NCBI RefSeq assembly: GCF_042033325.1
Contig: NZ_CP160095.1
DNA: 64,000 bases
Reading direction: 5' to 3' (one strand)
Source: Sneathia sanguinegens
GTDB lineage: Bacteria; Fusobacteriota; Fusobacteriia; Fusobacteriales; Leptotrichiaceae
Position numbers and translations under genes: made by a program
Notes under the pieces: generated by a model
What the model saw: only the letters and a program-made list of their open reading frames with translations
Told to the model about the DNA's origin: nothing
The model's database searches: none
In this document: piece after piece, positions 46,035-54,574 of the stretch
Layout of the letters: each line of letters starts with the position of its first letter
Position numbering within the stretch: position 1 is the stretch's first letter

Positions 46035-47648
46035 ATGACAGATATAGAAATTGCAAGAAATACAAAATTAAAAAATATTAAGGATATTTACACTAAATTA
46101 AATATTCTTGATGATGAAGTAGAATTATATGGAAAATATAAGGCAAAAATTAATTTAAATATTTTTAAAAGATTAGAGACTAGATCAAATGGTAAATTAG
46201 TCCTTGTAACTAGTATGACACCTACAAAAAAAGGAGAAGGTAAATCCACTGTTACAATAGGTCTTACTCAAGCTCTTAACTTTTTAAATTATTCATCTAT
46301 TGCTACTATAAGACAACCTTCTATGGGTCCTGTATTTGGTTTCAAAGGTGGTGCTGCTGGTGGTGGTTATTCACAAGTTTTACCTATGGAAGATATTAAT
46401 CTTAATTTCACTGGTGATTTCCATGCGATAACAGCTGCACATAATTTAATTGCTGCCTGCATAGATAATAATATATATTGGGGTAATAGTCTTAATATTG
46501 ATGAAAATAATATATATTTCAAAAGAGTTACTGACACAAATGATAGAGCTTTAAGAAATATTTTGATTAAAGATAAAAAGTATGAAAGAGAAGCTTCTTT
46601 TCAAATTACTGCAGCTAGCGAAATAATGGCTATACTTTGTTTGAGTGAAAATTTAGTAGATCTAAAAGAAAGAATTTCAAAGATTGTTGTTGCTAAATCT
46701 AAAGATGGAAAATTAATTACTGTTAAAGACTTAAATATTCAAGGTGCCTGTGCTGTAATTTTAAAAGATGCAATAAAACCTAACTTAGTACAAACTACAG
46801 AAAATACACCTGTATTTATACATGGTGGTCCTTTTGCAAATATTGCACATGGTTGCAATTCTATTATAGCAACAAAATTAGCACTTAAACTTTGTGATTA
46901 CACAATAACAGAAGCTGGTTTTGCAGCAGATTTGGGTGCTGAAAAATTCTTTGATATTAAATGTAGATTATCATCTATAACACCAGATATTGCTGTGTTA
47001 GTTGTTACTTGTAGAGCAATTGAACAAAATGGACTTTCTAATGTAAAAATACATATAGAAAATTTAAAGAAATATAACATTCCAATTATAGTGGCACTTA
47101 ATAAATTTGAAAATGATAGTAATGAAGAAATAGAAAATATAAAGAGCTTTTGTAAAGAAAATGATATACCTTTTGCTATTGTAAATTCTTTTGCAAAGGG
47201 AAGTATTGGTGCAGTTAACTTAGCTAATAAAGTGGTAAAAGAAATAGATAATATTGATAATAATTCTGAAAACAATTTTAGCTATTTATATCCTTTAGAT
47301 ATGAGTATTGAGGATAAAATTGCCTGCCTTGCAAAAGAAATATACCGTGCAAAAACAGTTAAATATTCTGAACTTGCACAAGAAAAATTAAAATTCTTTA
47401 AAGATAAAGGTATAGATAAATTACCTATTTGTATGTCAAAAACTCCACTTTCTATTACAGATGATCCTAAAATTATTGATGTACCTGAAGATTATACCTT
47501 TACAATCTCTGATATTAGACCTTCATTCGGTGCTGGTTTCGTTGTTGTAATGTCTGGAAATATAATTGATATGCCTGGCTTACCTAAATTACCTAATGCT
47601 AATATTATCGATATAAATGAAAATGAAGAAATAGAGGGATTATCATGA
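46035..47648 (+). CDS. fhs: Formate-tetrahydrofolate ligase
   Basis: A 537-residue ATP-dependent enzyme making 10-formyltetrahydrofolate from formate, the entry to one-carbon metabolism. Motifs: SMTPTKKGEGKSTVTIGL (P-loop-like ATP site), RQPSMGPVFGFKGGAAGGG, FTGDFHAITAAHNL, and TEAGFAADLGAEKF. It is slightly shorter than the usual ~555 residues, with the C-terminal DIRPSFGAGFVVVMSG region intact. The stop overlaps the bcp ATG by 4 bases (ATGA). Formate as substrate would suit a fermenting cell. Confidence 0.97.
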   Translation: MTDIEIARNTKLKNIKDIYTKLNILDDEVELYGKYKAKINLNIFKRLETRSNGKLVLVTSMTPTKKGEGKSTVTIGLTQALNFLNYSSIATIRQPSMGPVFGFKGGAAGGGYSQVLPMEDINLNFTGDFHAITAAHNLIAACIDNNIYWGNSLNIDENNIYFKRVTDTNDRALRNILIKDKKYEREASFQITAASEIMAILCLSENLVDLKERISKIVVAKSKDGKLITVKDLNIQGACAVILKDAIKPNLVQTTENTPVFIHGGPFANIAHGCNSIIATKLALKLCDYTITEAGFAADLGAEKFFDIKCRLSSITPDIAVLVVTCRAIEQNGLSNVKIHIENLKKYNIPIIVALNKFENDSNEEIENIKSFCKENDIPFAIVNSFAKGSIGAVNLANKVVKEIDNIDNNSENNFSYLYPLDMSIEDKIACLAKEIYRAKTVKYSELAQEKLKFFKDKGIDKLPICMSKTPLSITDDPKIIDVPEDYTFTISDIRPSFGAGFVVVMSGNIIDMPGLPKLPNANIIDINENEEIEGLS

Positions 47649-48112
47649 TTAAAGTTGGCGATAAAGCATATGATTTTGAATTATGTGATTATGCTGGTAA
47701 AAAACATCATTTAAGCGATTATTTAGGAAAAAAAGTTGTAATTTATTTTTACCCAAAAGACAATACTCCTGGCTGTACTACACAAGCTTGTAATTACAGA
47801 AATAGCTATGAAGAATTTAAAAAATTAGGTGTTATTTTAATAGGTATCTCAAAAGATAATGAAAAATCACATTCTAAATTTATAGATAAATATAATTTAC
47901 CTTTTTTACTACTCTGTGATACAGATAAAATTGCCTGCGATAAATATGAAGTTCTTAAAGAAAAATCAATGTTTGGAAAAAAATATATTGGTATAGAAAG
48001 ATCAACTTTCATCATTGATGAAAAAGGTTTCATAACTCATATATTTAGAGCTGTTAAGGCTTCTGAAGATACAGAAAATATTTTAAATATATTAAATGCA
48101 CCTAATTCTTAA
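47645..48112 (+). CDS. bcp: Peroxiredoxin (bacterioferritin comigratory protein type)
   Basis: A 155-residue thiol peroxidase of the AhpC/TSA superfamily, BCP/PrxQ group, that reduces peroxides. It has FYPKDNTPGCTTQACNYRN: the first Cys is the peroxidatic one and the second, five residues later, is the PrxQ-type resolving Cys. ERSTFIIDEKGFI follows near the C-terminus. It is translationally coupled to fhs. The last codons form the left arm of the downstream terminator. Confidence 0.95.
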   Translation: MIKVGDKAYDFELCDYAGKKHHLSDYLGKKVVIYFYPKDNTPGCTTQACNYRNSYEEFKKLGVILIGISKDNEKSHSKFIDKYNLPFLLLCDTDKIACDKYEVLKEKSMFGKKYIGIERSTFIIDEKGFITHIFRAVKASEDTENILNILNAPNS

Positions 48113-48130
48113 TACTAGGTGCATTATTTT
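48095..48130 (+). terminator. Terminator of fhs-bcp, overlapping the bcp stop
   Basis: AATGCACCTA (48095-48104) pairs with TAGGTGCATT (48116-48125), followed by TTTT. The left arm encodes the last residues of Bcp. Confidence 0.8.
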
Positions 48131-48131
48131 A

Positions 48132-48166
48132 AAATTAAAAAAAAACTATTGTATTCTACAATAGCC
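48132..48166 (-). terminator. Terminator of ylxM-ffh-rpsP
   Basis: Minus-strand CTATTGTA-GAA-TACAATAG (48146-48164) followed by nine T. It lies 14 bases after the rpsP stop. Confidence 0.88.
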
Positions 48167-48177
48167 TTTCATTTGAT

Positions 48178-48447
48178 TTACTTATTTTTCTTTGATTCTT
48201 CAAATTTTGCCCAAGTACCAGTTTTAACAAGTAATGATTTAACTGTTTCAGTTGGTTGTGCTCCATTGTTTAAGAATTTCAATACTTCTTCTTCATTTAA
48301 TTTAATTTGATTTTCTTCTACTAATGGATTAAAAGTTCCTATATATGAAACTGCTTTACCATCTCTTTTTCCTAAAGCTTCCATTGCAACAATTCTATAA
48401 ACTGGTTGTTTTCTTCTTCCTAGTCTAGTTAATCTTAATTTTAACAT
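48178..48447 (-). CDS. rpsP: 30S ribosomal protein S16
   Basis: Ribosomal protein bS16, 89 residues from the ATG at 48445-48447: MLKLRLTRLGRRKQPVYRIV, with GTFNPL and LNNGAQPTETVKSLL further on. A longer frame starting MEVYK is rejected because that ATG overlaps the GGAGG (48456-48460) that serves the normal start. It follows ffh by 20 bases; ffh-rpsP is a common pairing. It ends in a strong terminator. Confidence 0.97.
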   Translation of the reverse strand: MLKLRLTRLGRRKQPVYRIVAMEALGKRDGKAVSYIGTFNPLVEENQIKLNEEEVLKFLNNGAQPTETVKSLLVKTGTWAKFEESKKNK

Positions 48448-48467
48448 TTTATATACCTCCATTTTTT

Positions 48468-49772
48468 TTAAAACATTTTTCCAAATTTTCCACTATTAAA
48501 CATTTTCATCATTTGTTTCATTTGCTCATATTGTTTAAGTAATTTATTCACATCACTAACTTGTGTCCCACTTCCTTTTGCAATACGAACTTTTCTTGAA
48601 TAAACCTTTAATATTTGTGGATTTCTTCTTTCTTGTACTGTCATTGAGTAAATTATAGCCTCAACTTTTTTCAGCTCATTTTCAGCACCATTCATATCAA
48701 TTTTTTCAAGATTTATTCCCGGCAACATCTTAAGTATTCCTCCAAGAGAGCCTAATTTCTTTATCATCTTAAATTGCTTTAAGAAATCTTCAAAATCAAA
48801 TTGATTTTTTCTAAATTTAGCTTCCATTAGCTTGGCTTCTTTTTCATCTATCATATCTTTTGCTTTTTCAACTAAAGATACGACATCTCCCATACCTAAT
48901 ATTCTACCAGCTAATCTATCTGGATGGAATTTAGAAATATCACCAAGTTTTTCTCCTTCACTTATGAATTTTATTGGCTTACCACAAACTTCTTTAATAG
49001 ATAAAGCTGCTCCACCTCTTGTATCTCCATCCATTTTGGTTAAAACAACACCAGTTATTCCTAAAGCATCATTAAAATTTTTAGAAACATTAACTGCATC
49101 TTGTCCTGTCATACCATCTACTACTAATAGTATTTCATCTGGATTAACTTGAGCCTTAATATTTTTCAATTCATCCATTAATTTTTCATCTATATGTAAT
49201 CTACCTGCTGTGTCTATAATAACATTATCAACTTTATATTTTTTTGCTTCTTCTATACCATTTGCAACAATTGCTTTTACATCTTGACTATCATCTATAG
49301 TATAATTAAGCGCATTTATTTGCTTACATAAAACTTTTAATTGTTGCTTAGCAGCTGGTCTATATACATCGGCACCTATAAGTAATGATTTTTCATTCTT
49401 TAAAAATTTAGCTAATTTTCCAGCAAAAGTTGTTTTACCAGCTCCTTGTAATCCTACAAGCATTATAACCCTAAATTCTCTTTTTTTAGAATTTAATTCT
49501 ACATTTGTTCCACCTAAAGTTTCAATCAATTCATCATTTATTATTTTTATAAATTGTTGACTAGGATTAACTCCAACAAGCACGCTTGCTCCCATAGCCT
49601 TCTCTTTTATCTTAGAAACAAAATTTTTAACAACTGTATAATTTACATCTGCTTCTAATAAAGCCATTTTAACTTCTTTTATGGCATCAGTAATATTAGA
49701 CTCAGTTAATTTACTTTTACCACTTATAGTTTTCATAGCTTTTTTTAATTTATCACTTAAACCTTCAAACAT
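48468..49772 (-). CDS. ffh: Signal recognition particle protein Ffh
   Basis: A 434-residue SRP54-type GTPase that binds 4.5S RNA and signal sequences and targets proteins to the membrane. It has an N domain (about 1-85), G domain motifs GLQGAGKTTFAGKLAKFL, DTAGRLHID, TKMDGDTRGGAALS and a methionine-rich M domain (residues about 300-434, ending QMKQMMKMFNSGKFGKMF). The C-terminal methionine-rich tail is short. The start overlaps the ylxM stop by 8 bases, the usual ylxM-ffh coupling. Confidence 0.97.
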   Translation of the reverse strand: MFEGLSDKLKKAMKTISGKSKLTESNITDAIKEVKMALLEADVNYTVVKNFVSKIKEKAMGASVLVGVNPSQQFIKIINDELIETLGGTNVELNSKKREFRVIMLVGLQGAGKTTFAGKLAKFLKNEKSLLIGADVYRPAAKQQLKVLCKQINALNYTIDDSQDVKAIVANGIEEAKKYKVDNVIIDTAGRLHIDEKLMDELKNIKAQVNPDEILLVVDGMTGQDAVNVSKNFNDALGITGVVLTKMDGDTRGGAALSIKEVCGKPIKFISEGEKLGDISKFHPDRLAGRILGMGDVVSLVEKAKDMIDEKEAKLMEAKFRKNQFDFEDFLKQFKMIKKLGSLGGILKMLPGINLEKIDMNGAENELKKVEAIIYSMTVQERRNPQILKVYSRKVRIAKGSGTQVSDVNKLLKQYEQMKQMMKMFNSGKFGKMF

Positions 49773-50094
49773 AGCTATCTTCCTCTAATTTTTGTATTAG
49801 TTTATCCAAATATTCTTTATTGAAATTATTTCTTAAATCTTTTAAAAGCAACAATTTATCTCTAGCATTTTTATAGATATGTAATTCATTTTCATAAAAG
49901 TCTAATTTTTTACAAACTTTTTTTATCATATCATATACTGCTTGTTTACTAACATTCATAGCTTCTGCAATTTCTGTAAGTGAATTATCTTCTTCAAAAT
50001 ATGCTTTCAAATACATTCTTTGCTTTTCAGAAATTAAAGACTTATATATTTCAAATAAATCTGAATATTTTAAAAATTCATTTAATTCTTTCAT
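49765..50094 (-). CDS. ylxM: YlxM-type SRP-associated helix-turn-helix protein
   Basis: A 109-residue protein of the YlxM/p13-like family, with a sigma-70 region 4-like helix-turn-helix: SLTEIAEAMNVSKQAVYDMIKK (shown here as SLTEIAEAMNVSKQ and AVYDMIKK, about residues 37-58). YlxM homologues bind Ffh or SRP RNA in some bacteria. It is the first gene of the operon and overlaps ffh by 8 bases. Transcription starts from the promoter at 50104-50132. Confidence 0.9.
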   Translation of the reverse strand: MKELNEFLKYSDLFEIYKSLISEKQRMYLKAYFEEDNSLTEIAEAMNVSKQAVYDMIKKVCKKLDFYENELHIYKNARDKLLLLKDLRNNFNKEYLDKLIQKLEEDSYV

Positions 50095-50103
50095 AACTTC
50101 TTA

Positions 50104-50132
50104 AGTATACAAAAATTTTTAAAAAAAGTCAA
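50104..50132 (-). promoter_or_regulatory. Promoter of ylxM-ffh-rpsP, nested in upstream terminator
   Basis: Minus-strand -35 TTGACT (50127-50132), 17-base spacer, -10 TATACT (50104-50109). The -35 box lies within the descending arm of the terminator hairpin of the preceding transcript, and the T run forms part of the spacer. Confidence 0.65.
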
Positions 50133-50149
50133 GTAAAATTACTTGACTT
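50116..50149 (-). terminator. Terminator of the ABC exporter-YARHG operon
   Basis: Minus-strand AAGTCAAGTAA pairs with TTACTTGACTT (50126-50149) and is followed by seven T. It ends transcripts from 54481-50443. The -35 of the ylxM promoter is inside it. Confidence 0.8.
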
Positions 50150-50180
50150 GCACTCCAATTTAATTTTATACATTCTTAGA

Positions 50181-50360
50181 TTATAATGTATCCAACTTTT
50201 CTTCCAATATATCTTTCAATTTTTTATTATCATTATCGTGCCAATATTCATAGCCACTTATTTGGTAACCTACTACAAAACTTCCAGGTCCTTATGGTGT
50301 TGTAAATTTCATATTTTCTTGTAAAATGTTATTTTTGTCTATTTTTGCTTGTTTTCTTTT
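50181..50360 (-). pseudogene. Possible gene remnant with in-frame stop
   Basis: The 348-base spacer between ylxM and the YARHG gene holds a minus-strand frame that reads like protein: a piece ending EENMKFTTP-type residues (NILQENMKFTTP), then a TAA at 50292-50294, then GPGSFVVGYQISGYEYW and a charged helix to a TAA at 50181-50183. The stop could come from a CAA codon. No start with a Shine-Dalgarno was found, and the frame is closed by a stop at 50361-50363. The family is not recognised. It may be a decayed gene end or chance; the rest of the spacer (50361-50442) shows nothing. Confidence 0.3.
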
Positions 50361-50442
50361 TTAGTTTTAAAAAATTGTAAAATTTTATTCTAACTTCACT
50401 TCATTTCTTATTCTATATTCTTAACAATTTCATCAATCAATA

Positions 50443-51381
50443 TTAATAAGCTTGTGCTTCATATTCTTTTATTATTCTAGTTAATTTCTTTTCTTGTGGT
50501 GGTAATATATCCATTATATAAGTTGTAGGTTTATACCAAGATTTTTGAGAAAAATATTCTTTGTATTTTTGATCTGTAAAAATATATCCTCTTCTTGCAT
50601 AGAAAGTATTTCTTATTATGCCTAATTCATCTTTTGTAAATTGATATAAGTAATCATAATTTTCTTTATTAATTACTTCGTCATAAACTTTATCTGCCCT
50701 ATAAATATCCTCATCATCAAGGTAGCTATTATAATTTGAATTTGTACTTTCATTTGTGTTTTCATTTGTATTTTCGCTCGTATTTTCATTTGTATTTTCA
50801 TATGCTGTTTCATTATTTTGATTACTATTTTCTATACTTTGTGATTGTTCTTGAGTTTGTTCATAAGGTCCATAGAAAAAATTAAAAATATTTCCATAAA
50901 AGTATAGGAAAATCATAGTTACAATAATTCCTATTACATTAATTACTTGTGATATGATAAAAATAATAGCCTTTGTATTTTCACTACTATCTATCATAAT
51001 TTTATATTTAATAAGATCTATATTATCATCTATTTTTTTAAATCCATAAAGTATAAGTAAGGCATCTGAATATTCATCAATAGGCTCTAAGCCTTTTTCT
51101 AATAATTTAATCGTATAGAATTTATTATACCAAAATCCTAAAAAAATCCTTACTACAAGACTAAGAACAATTCCTATTCCATATAAAATATAATTATTTT
51201 CTAAAAATGCAGCAAAAACTATTATCATCATTAATAGTTCTACAGCAAATATTAGAACAAATCCTTCCATATCAAATCTAAATAGTGGAACTAACGACCC
51301 AAAATATGCTGTTGTATAACTAAAACCTACAGCAGAATTTTTAATTTTCATATCATCTTTTAAAATGATTTTTTGTGCCAT
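50443..51381 (-). CDS. Multi-pass membrane protein with YARHG domain
   Basis: A 312-residue protein. The N-terminal half has about four hydrophobic segments (near 22-35, 43-60, 66-82 and 136-160). A low-complexity Asn/Glu/Thr stretch (about 175-216, repeats of NTNEN and similar) links to a C-terminal YARHG domain: RNTFYARRGYIFTDQKYKEY followed by FSQKSWYKPTT. YARHG domains are extracellular or periplasmic and their ligand is not known. It follows the two ABC transporter genes by 21 bases and is probably co-transcribed, so it may assist or be linked to that exporter. This link is inference. Confidence 0.8.
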   Translation of the reverse strand: MAQKIILKDDMKIKNSAVGFSYTTAYFGSLVPLFRFDMEGFVLIFAVELLMMIIVFAAFLENNYILYGIGIVLSLVVRIFLGFWYNKFYTIKLLEKGLEPIDEYSDALLILYGFKKIDDNIDLIKYKIMIDSSENTKAIIFIISQVINVIGIIVTMIFLYFYGNIFNFFYGPYEQTQEQSQSIENSNQNNETAYENTNENTSENTNENTNESTNSNYNSYLDDEDIYRADKVYDEVINKENYDYLYQFTKDELGIIRNTFYARRGYIFTDQKYKEYFSQKSWYKPTTYIMDILPPQEKKLTRIIKEYEAQAY

Positions 51382-51402
51382 TTTTTTTATACTCCTTCAT
51401 AT

Positions 51403-52956
51403 TTAATTATCAATATATTTTACAGTTAAATCAGTAAAAACTTCATTTAAATGATGTGTTATATATATCAAGGTTTTATTACTATCTAATAAATACTTTT
51501 CTATAATATTTCTATTATCTTTATCTATATTAGCTGTTGCTTCATCTAGGATAATAATTGGTTTATCTTGATATATCATTCTAGCTATTTTTATTCTTTG
51601 TTTTTCACCTGTTGATATATTAGTATCTTCAAGAATTTTATTAGGATCAATAGCTTTTAAATTTAAAAATTTAATTATTTCATCAATTTTATTTTTATCA
51701 TATTTAGAAAATAGAGAAATATTATCATAAATATTAGCATAAATAACTTGATTATTATCATCAACATAAGAAATCTTATCATATATATCTTTCATATTGA
51801 TTTTTCTTAATTCTTTTCCATTTACCAATATATTTCCACTGTAGTCTTCCATACCAAGCAAAGTTCTAGCTAAAGTACTTTTACCACTTCCAGATTTCCC
51901 AACTATTGCATATTTTTCACCAATTTTAATTTTCAAAGAATTTTCTTTTAGCTTATTCTCTACCTTTAAATTTTGTATATCTATTTCCTTTATTTCACCG
52001 AGGCTTTCAAAATCTATTACTTTCTCGCTTAATTCTTTGTCAAACTTAAGCAAAATAGATTCTCCAACCTTTAATTTACTACATATTTTTAATAAATTTA
52101 TTATAGAGCTCATAAAATTTGTAAAAATTTTATTTATCCCCATAAATACACCTATACTAATACTCCCAAAATATATTAATATATAGGTCGCTACACAAAT
52201 TATTAAATTAGAAAGTTCATTTACACCAGACATTACTGTAGTATATTTTATATTTATTTTAGAATTTTCTAAATATACTTTTTTAATTTTATTACTTTCT
52301 TTTACTATCTCTTTTTCAAATCTATTATTAGCTTTAGAATATATAAATTTAAGTATTCCTTCAAATAAATTTTTTAATTTTTTCAAATATATTTCTTGAG
52401 AAATATTGTACTTTTCTTGTTTAGTTTTAAGTTTTTCATTAAATAAGTCGGGTATTTTATATGAAACAAAAGTTAAAATTGCAGAAATAACTAGCAAATA
52501 TTTGTTTATATATATCAATGAAATTACAGAAAATATAAACAAAGGGACAGCTTCATATATATTATAAATATTACCCAAATATATAGTTTGAATACTTTGA
52601 ACATCATTTAATGCCCATGATAAATATTTATCTTTTTCAATTTTTCTAGCACTTTTTTTTGCTACACCCTCTAATATTTTATCTACTATTTCCATTTTAG
52701 TTTGTTCACCAACTATTGAAGAATAATAGTTAAAAAATACTAATAAAATAATAAATAATGCAAAGGCTAAAGCTTCTAATATTGAATATTTAATGAATTG
52801 ATGCATTTTTCTAGCTATTAAAAAATTAAAACTTCTTATTGCAATAATGGGTATTATACTATTTACTAATGAGCATATAATCTTTATGAAACAAACTAAT
52901 AAATTTTTATATCTTGTTTTTTTTATGTATTTACTTTGAAATAAAAGATTTTTCAT
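51403..52956 (-). CDS. ABC exporter half-transporter, subunit 2
   Basis: A 517-residue fusion of a membrane domain (about 1-300, five or six hydrophobic segments) and an ATPase. Walker A is GKSGSGKSTLAR (about 349-360), the signature region is ISTGEKQRI instead of LSGGQ, Walker B is IIILDEATANID and the switch is ITHHLNEVF. It is shorter than typical 580-600-residue exporters. No C39 peptidase domain is present at the N-terminus. The start overlaps the upstream half-transporter gene by 26 bases, so the two likely form a heterodimer. Substrate unknown. Confidence 0.85.
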   Translation of the reverse strand: MKNLLFQSKYIKKTRYKNLLVCFIKIICSLVNSIIPIIAIRSFNFLIARKMHQFIKYSILEALAFALFIILLVFFNYYSSIVGEQTKMEIVDKILEGVAKKSARKIEKDKYLSWALNDVQSIQTIYLGNIYNIYEAVPLFIFSVISLIYINKYLLVISAILTFVSYKIPDLFNEKLKTKQEKYNISQEIYLKKLKNLFEGILKFIYSKANNRFEKEIVKESNKIKKVYLENSKINIKYTTVMSGVNELSNLIICVATYILIYFGSISIGVFMGINKIFTNFMSSIINLLKICSKLKVGESILLKFDKELSEKVIDFESLGEIKEIDIQNLKVENKLKENSLKIKIGEKYAIVGKSGSGKSTLARTLLGMEDYSGNILVNGKELRKINMKDIYDKISYVDDNNQVIYANIYDNISLFSKYDKNKIDEIIKFLNLKAIDPNKILEDTNISTGEKQRIKIARMIYQDKPIIILDEATANIDKDNRNIIEKYLLDSNKTLIYITHHLNEVFTDLTVKYIDN

Positions 52957-54481
52957 AAAATCCTCCTTTTCTCAATTGAATAACTTCATCAAATTGCTTC
53001 ATATATTCTCCATCATAATGATGCGAAATAAAGATAACTAATTTATTAGTTCCCAAAAGTTTAGCTTCTATTTTTTTCCTATTTTTTTCATCTAGATTTG
53101 CTGTAGCTTCATCTAAAATAATTACCTCTTTATCAGAGTACAATAATCTTGCAAGATTTATTCTTTGTCTTTGTCCCAAAGACACATTATTTTCTTCAAT
53201 ATCTTTATTTATTCTATCTATTTCTAAATCTTCAAGTATTTTATCTATTTTTACTTTATCTGCTTTTTCATCATAAATACTAATATTGTTATAAATATTA
53301 GTATAAAATACAAAATTTTCTGCATCTACAAATTCTATTTTTGAATAAATACAATATTTATCGATGTCTTTTATATTAATCGAGTTTATATAAATTTCCC
53401 CATTATAGTCATCTATATTTTTAAATAAGGCTTTTATAAGAGTCGACTTACCTACTCCACTTTCACCAACAATCAAATACTTCTTTCCCTTTTCAAATTT
53501 TATTGATAAATTATCATAAACATCCTTTATATTTAAATTTTTAAATTCTATATTTTCTATATGTTCAATTTCTTTCGTTCCATTTTTTTCTTCCAAAATT
53601 TCTATTTCATATTTTTTTAATAATTTCTTTGAATTTTTAATTTCTATAAAAGTAACAACAATACCATTAAAATAATTTGTCACATTACCTGAAATAAGTC
53701 CTATAGTAATTATAGAACCTATACTAATTTTTCCTATGTATATTAAATAAAAAGAAAAGAAAATATTGCACAATTGCGTTAATAAAACCAAAAAATATTG
53801 TGAAAGCAAAAAAATATGCAATTTTTTTATTGTTTTTTTATAACTTTCATAATATTCTTCATTATATTCATATGTTTTTTCTTTGAATTTTTCCATATTA
53901 TTTGAAAAAAAGAAAGAAAAGATATTAGAAAATATATTAGTCAAATTTTTAATTTTCTTTTCAGAAAATTTAGATATAGAGTAACTTATATTTTCGTATT
54001 TTTTTTCATTATATTTTGAACAAAGTAATATAAGAATGGCTCCAATTAAATTTATTAAAAACAAATAAATATCAAAATACATTAAACTTAGCATCAAAAC
54101 TATTGATATAAAAATATAAAATATTATATTTATTCTATTAGTGAAATATTCTTTTTTTAGCATATTCGCATCATTAGTAAGCCAAGAAATATATTTTTCC
54201 TTATTTAAGAGTAAACTATTTTTTTGACCTATTATTTTTACTGAACACTTATTTATAAATTTAATTTTTTGTTCTTCTGTATACATTTCTATAAACAGTT
54301 CAGAATAATAATTAAATATTATATTTAAAATATTTATTAAAAAAATTAAAGCCGTATATATTATAACTTTTTTAAAATCTTTATTTATTACATTATTTAT
54401 AATAAACATCGGTAAAATAAGTTCTATTATGAATATAATCTTAGATAATAATGTAATAGAATATACTAAACTTTTTTTCAT
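52931..54481 (-). CDS. ABC exporter half-transporter, subunit 1
   Basis: A 516-residue half-transporter with an N-terminal membrane domain (about six hydrophobic segments to residue ~290) and an ATPase with Walker A GESGVGKSTLIKALF, a signature VSLGQRQRI, Walker B VIILDEATANLD and switch ISHHYDGEY. It has the same short architecture as its partner. The ATG at 54479-54481 follows GAGGTG. Its promoter sits beside a 17-base homopolymer (separate entry). Peptide, lipid or drug export are all possible; nothing in the sequence decides between them. Confidence 0.85.
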   Translation of the reverse strand: MKKSLVYSITLLSKIIFIIELILPMFIINNVINKDFKKVIIYTALIFLINILNIIFNYYSELFIEMYTEEQKIKFINKCSVKIIGQKNSLLLNKEKYISWLTNDANMLKKEYFTNRINIIFYIFISIVLMLSLMYFDIYLFLINLIGAILILLCSKYNEKKYENISYSISKFSEKKIKNLTNIFSNIFSFFFSNNMEKFKEKTYEYNEEYYESYKKTIKKLHIFLLSQYFLVLLTQLCNIFFSFYLIYIGKISIGSIITIGLISGNVTNYFNGIVVTFIEIKNSKKLLKKYEIEILEEKNGTKEIEHIENIEFKNLNIKDVYDNLSIKFEKGKKYLIVGESGVGKSTLIKALFKNIDDYNGEIYINSINIKDIDKYCIYSKIEFVDAENFVFYTNIYNNISIYDEKADKVKIDKILEDLEIDRINKDIEENNVSLGQRQRINLARLLYSDKEVIILDEATANLDEKNRKKIEAKLLGTNKLVIFISHHYDGEYMKQFDEVIQLRKGGFYEKSFISK

Positions 54482-54502
54482 AAAAACACCTCACTTTTGT
54501 TT

Positions 54503-54511
54503 ATTATATCA
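54503..54511 (-). promoter_or_regulatory. Extended -10 promoter of the ABC exporter operon
   Basis: Minus-strand TGATATAAT (TATAAT 54503-54508), 22 bases before the ATG. The position of a -35 (about 54526-54531) falls within a run of T on this strand. Confidence 0.55.
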
Positions 54512-54518
54512 TATAATT

Positions 54519-54535
54519 AAAAAAAAAAAAAAAAA
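54519..54535. repeat. 17-base homopolymer (A on plus, T on minus)
   Basis: A run of 17 A on the plus strand between the terminator of the DUF4198 gene and the extended -10 of the ABC exporter. It serves as the U tract of the terminator and covers the -35 position of the exporter promoter. Such runs change length often by slippage. Confidence 0.85.
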
Positions 54536-54559
54536 CTACATATCTTAATCGATATGTAG
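54520..54559 (-). terminator. Terminator of the DUF4198 gene
   Basis: Minus-strand CTACATATC-GATTAA-GATATGTAG (54536-54559) followed by 17 T. It lies 15 bases after the DUF4198 stop. Confidence 0.88.
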
Positions 54560-54574
54560 CAATTTTAAAATTTT

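Noticed and set aside
46898..47275. 125-codon frame opposite fhs
   Set aside because: Antisense shadow of a conserved gene, without start signals.
48448..48462. Longer start for rpsP (MEVYK)
   Set aside because: It covers the GGAGG that serves the normal start. The same reasoning removed upstream starts for ruvB, ackA, the DUF4198 protein and the 268-residue exported protein.
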